From Streptomyces sp. NBC_00083 (lineage in GTDB: Bacteria; Actinomycetota; Actinomycetes; Streptomycetales; Streptomycetaceae): DNA of 64,000 nucleotides. The notes below the pieces were generated by a model. It had not been told where the DNA came from and did no database searches. It worked only from the letters and a program-made list of their open reading frames with translations. The stretch's first letter is position 1. Each line of letters begins with the position of its first letter. This document shows, one piece after another, positions 27,234 through 35,672 of this stretch. The stretch spans positions 1,984,001 to 2,048,000 of the forward strand of contig NZ_JAPELY010000001.1 in NCBI RefSeq assembly GCF_026343295.1, read 5' to 3'. The position numbers and the translations under genes were made by a program.

Positions 27234-28796
27234 ATGCGGAGCGAGACCGGCGAGACCAGTGGGACCGGCAGGACGGGCGAGGCCGCCCGGACCGAGGACG
27301 GCGGCGCCACCCGGCCGGGCCCGGACGACGGGCGGGACCGGGCGCTGCGGTCCGGCCGCCTCGGCACCCCGGGGCTGCTGCTGTCCGTGCTCGCCGCGAG
27401 CGCGCCCCTGATGGTGGTGGCCGGGGTGATGCCCACCGCGTTCGCGGAGATGGGCGTCGTCGGCCAGCCGCTCCTCTTCCTCACCCTCGGCGCGGTGCTC
27501 GTCCTGTTCTGCGTCGGGTACGCCGAGATGAGCCGCCATGTGCACCACGCGGGCGCGCTCTACGCCTATATTGCGCGCGGCCTCGGCCCGACCGCGGGCG
27601 CGGGGGCGTCCTGGGTGGCGCTGGTGGCCTACAGCGCGCTCCAGGCCGGCATCTACGGCCTGTTCGGGTTCGAGGTCTCGGGGCTGCTCGACACCCACCT
27701 CCATGTCGTCATCGACTGGTGGGTGCCGGCCCTGCTCGCGGTGGCGCTGGCCGGCGGCCTCGCCTGGCTGAGGATCGACCTGAACGCCAAGGTGCTCGGC
27801 GTGCTGCTCGCCGCGGAGGTCGTCCTCGTCACCGTCTTCGACGCCGCCGCCGTCGCGCATCCCGCCGCCGACCGGCTCTCCCTGCACGCCTTCAACCCGC
27901 ACGCCCTGAGCAGGGGCAGCGTCGGCGTCGCCCTGTGCTTCTGCCTCGCGGCCTTCACCGGCTTCGAGCAGGCCCCGGTGTACGCCGAGGAGACCCGGCG
28001 GCCGCGCGTCGTCGTCCGGCGCGTCATGTTCCTCGCCGTCGGATCCATGGCGCTCTTCTTCGCGTTCAGCTCCTGGGCGCTGACCCTCGCGGCGGGCCCG
28101 CGCGACATCGTGGACTCCGCCCAGAAGCAGGGCCCGGGGCTGCTGTTCGCGCTCGCCGACAAGAACTTGGGCGGCACCTTCGCCGAGGTGCTCCACGTCC
28201 TGTTCGTGACCGGCATGTTCGCGGCGCTGCTCAGCTTCCACAACGTCGTGGCCCGGTACGCCTTCGCCATGGGCCGCGAGGCCCTGCTGCCCGCCGGCTT
28301 CGGCCGCACCAACGCCGACACGGGGGCGCCCGCGGCCGGCTCGCTGCTCCAGACCGCCGTCTCGGTCGCCGTCGTGGCGCTCTTCGCCGTCACCGACCAC
28401 GGACAGGCCGGCGATCCGACCGCCCCCGTCACCCACCTGTTCACATGGATGGCGGGCGTGGGCGCGCTGGGCGTGGTCCTGCTCATGGCCGCGGTGTCGC
28501 TGGCCGTGATCGTCTTCTTCGTCCGCCGGGGAGCGGTCCGGGCGCAGGCCTGGCGGCTGCTCGCGGCCGGCGCCTCCGGCACGGCACTGCTCGGCATCGC
28601 CGCGTACACCGTCAGGCAGTTCCCCGCGCTGGTCGGCGCGGGCCCCGACGCCACGCTGAGCCGGCTGCTGCCCGGGATCGTCGCCGTGGCCCTCGGGGTG
28701 GGGCTCGCGCGGGGCCTCGTGCTGCGGGCCCGGCGCCGTGCGGCGCCCGCGGACGAGGTGCCCCCGCCGCGCCGGGGGAGCGCCGGTGAGCTGTGA
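27234..28796 (+). CDS. APC superfamily amino-acid/polyamine permease
   Basis: This 520-residue permease has a hydrophilic Gly/Thr-rich N-tail of about 40 residues and then about twelve membrane segments. The first is TPGLLLSVLAASAPLMVVAG. TGFEQAPVYAEETRRPRVVVRRV marks the conserved cytoplasmic loop of the APC fold. It ends RRGSAGEL. The gene is monocistronic, 127 bases after the flavoprotein gene. The substrate is not predictable. Confidence 0.88.
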   Translation: MRSETGETSGTGRTGEAARTEDGGATRPGPDDGRDRALRSGRLGTPGLLLSVLAASAPLMVVAGVMPTAFAEMGVVGQPLLFLTLGAVLVLFCVGYAEMSRHVHHAGALYAYIARGLGPTAGAGASWVALVAYSALQAGIYGLFGFEVSGLLDTHLHVVIDWWVPALLAVALAGGLAWLRIDLNAKVLGVLLAAEVVLVTVFDAAAVAHPAADRLSLHAFNPHALSRGSVGVALCFCLAAFTGFEQAPVYAEETRRPRVVVRRVMFLAVGSMALFFAFSSWALTLAAGPRDIVDSAQKQGPGLLFALADKNLGGTFAEVLHVLFVTGMFAALLSFHNVVARYAFAMGREALLPAGFGRTNADTGAPAAGSLLQTAVSVAVVALFAVTDHGQAGDPTAPVTHLFTWMAGVGALGVVLLMAAVSLAVIVFFVRRGAVRAQAWRLLAAGASGTALLGIAAYTVRQFPALVGAGPDATLSRLLPGIVAVALGVGLARGLVLRARRRAAPADEVPPPRRGSAGEL

Positions 28797-28879
28797 GCCG
28801 GCTGCGGGATTTCTGACGGAACGGTGACGTGCGGCCGCGGCCCCTGGCAGGACCGGGCTCAGGGTGTTCGAATCAAGGG

Positions 28880-29614
28880 GTGACACCAGAACCAACGCCT
28901 CCGCCCTCGCGGGGCGCTCCCGTCGGGCGCAGGCTCGTGCTCGGCATGCTCGGACTCGGCGCGGCCGGGGTGGCCTCCGCGCGCTACGTACAGGGCGGCC
29001 TCGAATCGTTCCTCGGCGCCGCCGCCGACAAGGACCCCACCGGGCTCACCAGCCTGCTGCCCAACGGCGGCGGCTTCCGCTACTACTCGGTCACCTCGTC
29101 GGTGCCGACCAGGACCGCCGCCGACTACCGCCTCACCGTCGACGGCCTGGTCACCAAGCCGGCGACGTACACGCTGGACTCGCTGCGCGCGATGCCGCAG
29201 ACCCGCCTCGTACGCGATGTGCAGTGCGTGACCGGCTGGCGGGTGCCCGGCACCCCCTTCGCCGGGGTCCAGCTGTCCCGCGTCCTGGACGCGGCGGGCG
29301 TGCGCCCCGGCGCCGGCGCGGTCCGCTTCACCTGCTTCGACGGCGCGTACAGCGAGAGCCTCACCCTCGAACAGGCGCGCCGCGACGACGTGCTGATCGC
29401 GCTGAGCATGCAGGACAAGCCGGTCAACCACGCCCACGGCGGCCCGGTCCGCCTGTACGTGGCGCCCATGTACTTCTACAAGTCGGCGAAATGGCTCTCC
29501 GGGATCACGGTCACGGAGAAGGTCGAGCGAGGATACTGGGAGGAGCGAGGCTATGACACCGACGCCTGGGTCGGCCGGTCCAACGGACGCGAAGACACCC
29601 CCACCGCCTCCTGA
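28880..29614 (+). CDS. Molybdopterin-dependent oxidoreductase, YedY/MsrP-like
   Basis: This protein of about 244 residues of the sulfite-oxidase fold carries the molybdenum-ligand Cys116 in DVQCVTGWRVPGTPFAGV and HGGPVRLYVAPMYFYKSAKWLSGI. It has a hydrophobic N-segment (GRRLVLGMLGLGAAGV) behind an Arg pair, consistent with export or membrane anchoring. The next gene, a cytochrome b-type membrane protein, starts inside its last 62 bases. That pairing recalls MsrPQ, the periplasmic methionine-sulfoxide reductase, but the membrane partner differs. GTG 28880 is chosen; GTG 28829 is possible. Confidence 0.87.
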   Translation: MTPEPTPPPSRGAPVGRRLVLGMLGLGAAGVASARYVQGGLESFLGAAADKDPTGLTSLLPNGGGFRYYSVTSSVPTRTAADYRLTVDGLVTKPATYTLDSLRAMPQTRLVRDVQCVTGWRVPGTPFAGVQLSRVLDAAGVRPGAGAVRFTCFDGAYSESLTLEQARRDDVLIALSMQDKPVNHAHGGPVRLYVAPMYFYKSAKWLSGITVTEKVERGYWEERGYDTDAWVGRSNGREDTPTAS

Positions 29615-30269
29615 ACTCCCGTACACGGTACGGCGGTTCACCCCGGGTGTGCGGTGGGTGCACCGGGCCACGGCCTGGCTGATGGGCGCCTGCGTGGTCA
29701 CCGCGGCGATCCTGTACGTCCCGCAGTTCGCCGAGGCGGTGGGGCGGCGGGAACTGGTGGTGCGGGTGCACGAGATCTGCGGGGTGCTGCTGCCCGTGCC
29801 GGTCCTGATCGGACTGGTGTCCCGCGCGTTCCGGGCGGACCTGGGCCGGCTCAACCGGTTCCACCCGTACGACCGCACCTGGCTGCGCAGCGCGCTGCGC
29901 CGGGTGCGCGAGCCGCGGCCGGCGGGGAAGTTCAACGCCGGTCAGAAGGTGTACGCGGGGTGGATCGCGGGCGCGGCACTGGTGATGCTGGGCACCGGCC
30001 TCGTGATGTGGTTCACCCACCTCGCGCCGATCGACGTACGGATCGGATCGACGTTCGTCCACGACTGGCTCTCGCTCGCCATCGGCATCGTCGTCGCCGG
30101 CCATGTGTGGATGGCGTTCGGCGACCCGGAGGCACGCCGTGGCATGCGCACCGGGTCGGTCGACCGGCCGTGGGCGGAGCGTGAACACCCCTTGTGGGAG
30201 CCGGAGTCGGACGACGTGGCACCGGACGGGGGGCCGGCGCGGCCCGGCGCCCGGCTACACGACGAGTGA
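29553..30269 (+). CDS. Cytochrome b/b6-domain membrane protein
   Basis: This 238-residue protein has four hydrophobic helices and a Pro-rich N-tail. Histidines lie in RWVHRATAWLMGA, VRVHEICGVLLP, VMWFTHLAPI and VVAGHVWMAFGDPEARRGM. This is the arrangement of the formate-dehydrogenase gamma/cytochrome b561 family that binds two haems. It overlaps the molybdopterin gene by 62 bases and is clearly its electron donor or membrane anchor. GAGGAGCGAGGCT precedes ATG 29553. Confidence 0.9.
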   Translation: MTPTPGSAGPTDAKTPPPPPELPYTVRRFTPGVRWVHRATAWLMGACVVTAAILYVPQFAEAVGRRELVVRVHEICGVLLPVPVLIGLVSRAFRADLGRLNRFHPYDRTWLRSALRRVREPRPAGKFNAGQKVYAGWIAGAALVMLGTGLVMWFTHLAPIDVRIGSTFVHDWLSLAIGIVVAGHVWMAFGDPEARRGMRTGSVDRPWAEREHPLWEPESDDVAPDGGPARPGARLHDE

Positions 30270-31661
30270 AAGGAGCAGCACGAAGCCGAGCGACACCACG
30301 GAGATGATCGTCTCCATCACCGACCAGGTCTTGACGGTCTGCCCGACGCTCATTCCGAAGTACTCCTTCACCAGCCAGAACCCGGCGTCGTTGACATGGC
30401 TGAAGAAGAGCGAGCCGGCGCCGACGGCGAGCACGAGCAGCGCCGCGTGCGAGGTCGACATGTCGGCGGCGAGCGGTGCCACCAGACCCGCGGCGGAGAT
30501 CGTCGCCACCGTCGCCGAACCGGTCGCGAGGCGGATCGCCACCGCGATCAGCCAGGCCAGGAGCAGCGAGGGGATGGCCCAGTCCTTGGAGAAGTCCAGG
30601 ATCATCTGGCCGACGCCCACGTCGATCAGGGTCTGCTTGAAGCCGCCGCCCGCGCCCACGATCAGCAGGACGCCGGCGATCGGGGCGAGCGACTTCTCGA
30701 CGGTCGTCGAGATGCGTCCCTTGGTGAAGCCGGCGGCCCGGCCCAGCGTGAAGATGGCGACCAGGACCGCCGCGAGCAGCGCGATCAGGGGCGAGCCGAT
30801 GACGTCGGTGACCCGCTGGAGGTGGTTCTTCGGGTCGTCGATCACGATGTCGACCAGGGCCTTGGCCAGCATCAGGACGACGGGAAGCAGCACGGTGGCG
30901 AGGGTCGCGCCGAAGCTGGGCCGCTTCTCCAGGTCCTCGGACGGGCGGGCGGGGACCATCGTGTCCGGCGCGGGGATGTCGACCCAGCGGGCGGCGTACT
31001 TCGAGAACACCGGGCCCGCGATGATCACCGTCGGAATGGCGACGACGACACCGAGCGCGAGGGTCACACCCAGGTTGGCGCCGATCGCGTCGATGGCGAC
31101 GAGCGGCCCCGGGTGCGGGGGGATCAGGCCGTGCATCACCGAGAGACCGGCGAGCGCGGGGATGCCGATCCGCATGAGGGAGTAGTTGCCGCGCTTGGCG
31201 ACGAGCAGCACCACCGGGATCAGCAGCACGATGCCGACCTCGAAGAAGAGCGGGAGCCCGATGATCGAGGCGATGGCCACCATCGCCCACGGCATCGCGC
31301 GCCCGCCGGACTTCCCGGCCTTGGCGAGGATGGTGTCGACGATCTGGTCGGCCCCGCCGGAGTCGGCGAGCAGCTTGCCGAGTATGGCGCCGAGCGCGAT
31401 CAGCACGCCCACGCCGGCGACCGTGCTGCCGAGCCCGGCGGTGAAGCTGGCGATGGCCTTGTCGAGCGGGGCGCCCGCGAAGGCGCCGAGCGCCAGCGAG
31501 CCGATGGTGAGGGCCAGGAAGGCGTGCAGCTTGAACTGGGTGATGAGCAGGACGATGACGGCGATGCCCGCGAGTACGGCGATGCCCAGCTGGGTGTTGC
31601 CGGCCGAGGTGATCGGCTGCGTGGCGTCCGCTGCCAGGAACTCGACGCTGAGTCTGGTCAC
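30255..31661 (-). CDS. gntP: Gluconate:H+ symporter (GntP family)
   Basis: This 468-residue membrane protein has about twelve segments and the family motifs GLIPPHPGPLVAIDAIGANLG, SGGADQIVDTILAKAG and FSHVNDAGFWLVKEYFG. It imports gluconate by proton symport. The start is GTG 31661 with AAGGA eight bases upstream. It lies 11 bases after the gluconokinase stop and overlaps the convergent cytochrome gene by 15 bases. The operon kinase-permease faces a GntR gene across a perfect dyad. Confidence 0.93.
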   Translation of the reverse strand: MTRLSVEFLAADATQPITSAGNTQLGIAVLAGIAVIVLLITQFKLHAFLALTIGSLALGAFAGAPLDKAIASFTAGLGSTVAGVGVLIALGAILGKLLADSGGADQIVDTILAKAGKSGGRAMPWAMVAIASIIGLPLFFEVGIVLLIPVVLLVAKRGNYSLMRIGIPALAGLSVMHGLIPPHPGPLVAIDAIGANLGVTLALGVVVAIPTVIIAGPVFSKYAARWVDIPAPDTMVPARPSEDLEKRPSFGATLATVLLPVVLMLAKALVDIVIDDPKNHLQRVTDVIGSPLIALLAAVLVAIFTLGRAAGFTKGRISTTVEKSLAPIAGVLLIVGAGGGFKQTLIDVGVGQMILDFSKDWAIPSLLLAWLIAVAIRLATGSATVATISAAGLVAPLAADMSTSHAALLVLAVGAGSLFFSHVNDAGFWLVKEYFGMSVGQTVKTWSVMETIISVVSLGFVLLLSLVV

Positions 31662-31672
31662 GGTGGGATTCC

Positions 31673-32182
31673 TTAGATGGTGAGCGTGCGCAGCGCGGCG
31701 GCGGCGCGCTCCGCGATGGACTCGGGGGTGCCGGACACGTCGACGGCGACGCCCGCCTCGTCGGGGGCCAGCGGCTGGAGGGTGGCGAACTGGGAGTCGA
31801 GCAGCGCGGCCGGCATGAAGTGGCCCTTGCGCTCGGCCATCCGCCGCTCGATGAGCGCGCGGTCTCCGGCCAGGTGGAGGAAGACGACCCCGGGGGCGGC
31901 GGCCCGCAGCCGGTCGCGGTAGCTCCGCTTGAGCGCGGAGCTGCTGACCACGCCGCCGAGTCCGGCGCGGCCGTGGGCCCAGGCGCCGATCGCGTCGAGC
32001 CAGGGCCCGCGGTCGGCGTCGTCCAGCGGGACGCCCGCGGACATCTTGGCGACGTTGGCCGGGGGGTGGAAGTCGTCGCCCTCGGCGTAGGGGACGCCGA
32101 GCCGTGCTGCGACCAGTGGTCCGATGGTGGTCTTGCCGGTCCCGGCAACGCCCATCACCACGATGGTCAGGGGGGAGTTCAT
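31673..32182 (-). CDS. gntK: Gluconokinase
   Basis: This 169-residue P-loop kinase has Walker A GVAGTGKTTIG near residue 11. EGDDFHPPANVAKMSAGVPLDDADRGPWLDAI and SSSALKRSYRDRLR are signatures of thermoresistant gluconokinase. It phosphorylates imported gluconate to 6-phosphogluconate, feeding the pentose-phosphate pathway. It is first gene of the operon, with ATG 32182 behind a GGGGGAG site. Confidence 0.95.
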   Translation of the reverse strand: MNSPLTIVVMGVAGTGKTTIGPLVAARLGVPYAEGDDFHPPANVAKMSAGVPLDDADRGPWLDAIGAWAHGRAGLGGVVSSSALKRSYRDRLRAAAPGVVFLHLAGDRALIERRMAERKGHFMPAALLDSQFATLQPLAPDEAGVAVDVSGTPESIAERAAAALRTLTI

Positions 32183-32274
32183 GCGGGTGGTGCCTCGCTG
32201 TCCTCATCGACATCGATGTCCGTCGCGGCCCACTCAAACCCATTAGGTACGACATATTCAAGAGGTCGTGATGT

Positions 32275-32289
32275 AAAAGTCATACTTTT
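32275..32289. promoter_or_regulatory. Candidate GntR operator
   Basis: AAAAGTCATACTTTT is a perfect dyad (six-base arms, CAT centre) between the divergent gluconokinase and GntR genes, 92 bases before the kinase start. It is notably AT-rich in this DNA. Confidence 0.65.
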
Positions 32290-32375
32290 GAGGCCGAGGT
32301 GTCGAAGGCCCATGCCGAGGGTCCCCGTCCGGCTCCCGCGTGATCGCCGCGAGCCTGCCCCCGTAGGCTTGGCCC

Positions 32376-33077
32376 ATGACGACTGGGGCCCGGGGCCTTC
32401 ACACGCATGTGCTCGACAGCCTGGGCCTGGCCATCACCGCCGGGGAGTTCCCGCCGGGCAGTGTGCTGCGCACCGACGAGCTGGCCCAGCGCTTCGACGT
32501 CTCGCGCACCGTGGTCCGCGAAGTGGTGCGGGTCCTCGAATCCATGTATCTGGTCGAGTCCCGGCGCCGGGTCGGCGTGACCGTACAGCCGGCCGAGCAG
32601 TGGAACGTCTACGACCCGCAGGTCATCCGGTGGCGCCTGGCCGGCGCCGACCGCCCGCGCCAGCTGCGCTCCCTGACCGTGCTGCGCTCCGCGGTCGAGC
32701 CGGCCGCGGCCGGGCTCGCCGCGCTGCACGCCACCCCCGCGCAGTGCGCGGCCCTCACCGAGGAGGCCCTCGGCATGGTGGCCACCTCGCGCGGCCGGCA
32801 GCTGGAGGCGTACCTCGTGCACGACGTCGCCTTCCACCGGATCGTGCTCAACGCCTCCGGCAATGAGATGTTCGCCCGGCTCGGCGACGTGGTCGCCGAG
32901 GTCCTCACCGGCCGCACCCACCACCAGGTGATGTTCCCCGACCCCGATCCGGCGGCCGTCACTTTGCATGTGCGGGTGGCGGAGGCGGTCCGTGAACGCG
33001 ACGCCGCGGAGGCCGAGCGGCTGACCCGGGAGATCGCGCTCGGCGCCCTCCAGGAGCTGGACGTCCTCGCACCGTAG
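32376..33077 (+). CDS. GntR family (FadR subfamily) regulator of gluconate genes
   Basis: This 233-residue protein has an N-terminal winged HTH (LRTDELAQRFDVSRTVVREVVRVLES) and a C-terminal FCD domain with metal/ligand histidines (HDVAFHRIVL, HVRVAEAV). It is divergent from gntK-gntP with an AAAAGT-CAT-ACTTTT dyad between them. It is therefore the likely gluconate-responsive repressor of that operon. Confidence 0.92.
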   Translation: MTTGARGLHTHVLDSLGLAITAGEFPPGSVLRTDELAQRFDVSRTVVREVVRVLESMYLVESRRRVGVTVQPAEQWNVYDPQVIRWRLAGADRPRQLRSLTVLRSAVEPAAAGLAALHATPAQCAALTEEALGMVATSRGRQLEAYLVHDVAFHRIVLNASGNEMFARLGDVVAEVLTGRTHHQVMFPDPDPAAVTLHVRVAEAVRERDAAEAERLTREIALGALQELDVLAP

Positions 33078-33284
33078 GTACGCTGAGCAACAAAAAAACG
33101 CACCGGATACCTTTCGGTTACCTCAGAAACACCTCAAATCTGCCTGTAGGTGACATTGGCCACTGCCAAACTGTGCCGACAGCGGGGACTATGGGCCGCC
33201 GGCCCGTGCCAGGGTGACGACCTGCATCACCGACGCGACCGGTCCCGCACGACCGCATGACCCCTCACAAAGGCGAACTACTCC

Positions 33285-34742
33285 ATGAGTGACCGCACCA
33301 TGCCTGCGGCCGAGCCCCAGAGTGCCCCCGCGGGGGCGACGGCGGGTACCCCCCACATCGACGCCGGTGACGCCGGTTACAGCAAGGACCTCAAGGCCCG
33401 CCACATCAACATGATCGCCATCGGCGGCGCGATAGGCACCGGCCTCTTCCTCGGTGCCGGCGGCCGGCTGGCGGGCGCGGGCCCCTCCCTCGCGATCGCC
33501 TACGCGGTCTGCGGCGTCTTCGCCTTCTTCGTCGTACGGGCCCTCGGCGAGCTCGTGCTCTACCGCCCCTCCTCCGGCGCCTTCGTCTCCTACGCCCGTG
33601 AGTTCATGGGCGAGAAGGGCGCCTACACGGCGGGCTGGCTGTACTTCCTGAACTGGTCGACCACCGCCGTCGCCGACATCACCGCGGCCGCGACCTACGC
33701 CCACTTCTGGGCCATGTTCAGCGACGTACCGCAGTGGGTCTGCGCGCTGGTCGCCCTCGCGGTCGTCCTCGCCGCCAACCTCATCTCGGTGAAGTACTTC
33801 GGCGAGATGGAGTTCTGGTTCGCGATCATCAAGGTCGTCGCGCTGGTCGCCTTCATGCTCGTCGGCATCTACCTCGTGGTGACCCAGCACGACGTCGACG
33901 GCTCCACGCCGGGCTTCTCCAACGTCACCAGCCACGGCGGCATCTTCCCGATGGGCATGCTGCCCATGCTGCTGGTCATCCAGGGCGTCGTCTTCGCGTA
34001 CGCCTCGGTCGAGCTGTGCGGCGTCGCCGCCGGCGAGACGGAGAACCCGCAGAAGATCCTGCCCAAGGCGATCAACTCGATCATGTGGCGCGTCGGCATC
34101 TTCTACGTCGGCTCCGTGGTGCTGCTCGCGCTGCTGCTGCCGTACACGGAGTACTCCGAGAACCAGAGCCCGTTCGTCACCGTCCTCGACAAGATCGGCG
34201 TGCCGGGTGCGGCGGGCGTGATGAACCTCGTGGTCCTCACCGCGGCGCTCTCCAGCCTCAACTCCGGCCTGTACTCCACCGGCCGCATCCTGCGCTCGAT
34301 GTCGCTCGCGGGCTCCGCGCCCAAGTTCGTCGGCGTCATGAACAAGGGCAAGGTGCCCTACGGCGGCGTCCTGTTCACCGCGTTCTTCGGCATCCTCGGC
34401 GTCGCCCTCAACGGTGTCGTGCCGGACGACGCCTTCGAGATCGTGCTCAACTTCGCCTCCATCGGCATCCTCGGCACCTGGGCGATGATCATGGTCTGCT
34501 CGCTGCTCTTCTGGCGCCGCGCGCAACAGGGCCACCTGGAGCGGCCCTCGTACAAGCTGCCCTGGGCGCCCTACACGCAGATCGTGACGCTGGTCTTCCT
34601 CGCGACCGTCGCGTTCCTGATGTGGTACGGCGGGGGAGTGGGCCGCACCACGATCTACTGCCTGCCGATCATCGCGGCGCTGCTCGTCGGCGGCTGGTAC
34701 GTCGTGCGCAGGCGGGTCGGCGCGATCGCCGCGGGCGAGTAG
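33285..34742 (+). CDS. Amino-acid permease (AAT family, AnsP/CycA-like)
   Basis: This 485-residue, twelve-segment permease has KARHINMIAIGGAIGTGLFLG, RALGELVLYRPSSGAFVSYAREF and ASVELCGVAAGETENPQKILPKAIN. These are hallmarks of the AAT family for asparagine, GABA, Ser/Ala/Gly or aromatic amino acids. The closest look is to L-asparagine permease. It is monocistronic and ends in a clear terminator. Confidence 0.92.
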   Translation: MSDRTMPAAEPQSAPAGATAGTPHIDAGDAGYSKDLKARHINMIAIGGAIGTGLFLGAGGRLAGAGPSLAIAYAVCGVFAFFVVRALGELVLYRPSSGAFVSYAREFMGEKGAYTAGWLYFLNWSTTAVADITAAATYAHFWAMFSDVPQWVCALVALAVVLAANLISVKYFGEMEFWFAIIKVVALVAFMLVGIYLVVTQHDVDGSTPGFSNVTSHGGIFPMGMLPMLLVIQGVVFAYASVELCGVAAGETENPQKILPKAINSIMWRVGIFYVGSVVLLALLLPYTEYSENQSPFVTVLDKIGVPGAAGVMNLVVLTAALSSLNSGLYSTGRILRSMSLAGSAPKFVGVMNKGKVPYGGVLFTAFFGILGVALNGVVPDDAFEIVLNFASIGILGTWAMIMVCSLLFWRRAQQGHLERPSYKLPWAPYTQIVTLVFLATVAFLMWYGGGVGRTTIYCLPIIAALLVGGWYVVRRRVGAIAAGE

Positions 34743-34760
34743 CCCCGGCAGCCCGTCGCA

Positions 34761-34806
34761 AGGGCGGCACCCCGGACAGCAGGACACCCGGGGGCCGCCC
34801 TTTTTC
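34761..34806 (+). terminator. Rho-independent terminator after the amino-acid permease
   Basis: GGGCGGC...CCCCGG pairs with CCGGGGG...CCGCCC and is followed by TTTTTC at 34801-34806. Confidence 0.85.
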
Positions 34807-34846
34807 GCGCCCGCACGCCCTTCACGTCCGTACGTGCGGCGGCGGA

Positions 34847-35554
34847 TCACGCCCGTACGTGCCGCAAGCGGGCCGCCGCCGACGCGAGCATCATCTCCAG
34901 GGCCGCCGGATAGGCGCTGCGGGCCATCTCCGCCACCAGCGTCGGCGCGGTGGCCGCCACATGCGGATGGGTGTCCGCTCCGAGCCGCGCGTACCGCTCG
35001 CGCCAGGTCCGCTCCTCCAGGGCCCGGGACTCCTTCGTCAGCGTGAGCACCGTGGCGTCGAGCGCCGCGAACGCCAGGGTCTGGTCCACGAACACGTGGT
35101 AGATCCGCACCGCTTCGGCGTCCGGGAACCCGGCCCCGCGCAGGATCTCGAGGATCGTCTCCACCGACCGCATCTCGTGCACGCGCCCGGTCACCCGGGT
35201 GCAGGTCAGCACCGCCGCCCGCGGATGTGCCTGGTATTCGGCGTGGATCCGCAGCCCCAGCGAACGCAGGTCCGCCCGCCAGTCGCCGGACGGTCGCCAC
35301 GCGCGCAGGGTGCGCCCGATCAGCTCGTCCGCCACCGCGAGCAGCAGGTCGTCGGTGTCCTGGAAGTAGCGGTAGAGCGCGCTCGGATCCGCGCCGAGCG
35401 CCGTGCCGAGACGGCGCACCGTCAGCGCCGCCGCGCCGTGCTCGCCGATCAGCCGCAGCGCCGTCTCCACGATCAGCTCCTCCGACAGGACCGTGCCCCG
35501 CTTGGTCGGCCGGCGCCGGCGCCGCTCCCCGTCCGCCACGACTCGCTCGCTCAT
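34847..35554 (-). CDS. TetR family regulator
   Basis: This 235-residue repressor has an HTH near residues 45-68 (VRRLGTALGADPSALYRYFQDTDD) and a TetR_C-type ligand domain. The N-terminus is highly basic (GERRRRRPTKRG). ATG 35554 is chosen; the longer frame crosses the intergenic region. It is divergent from the APC permease at 35673, which it probably controls together with the downstream amidohydrolase. Confidence 0.88.
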   Translation of the reverse strand: MSERVVADGERRRRRPTKRGTVLSEELIVETALRLIGEHGAAALTVRRLGTALGADPSALYRYFQDTDDLLLAVADELIGRTLRAWRPSGDWRADLRSLGLRIHAEYQAHPRAAVLTCTRVTGRVHEMRSVETILEILRGAGFPDAEAVRIYHVFVDQTLAFAALDATVLTLTKESRALEERTWRERYARLGADTHPHVAATAPTLVAEMARSAYPAALEMMLASAAARLRHVRA

Positions 35555-35672
35555 GCAGCCGCACCCTAATGACCGCCGGACCTTATGACAACGCCGTTGA
35601 CGCACGGGCTCCATCGGGAGTTCGATGTGCCGCCATCGGGGCCGAAGAGCGCCCCCAGGCGAAGGAGCCAGG

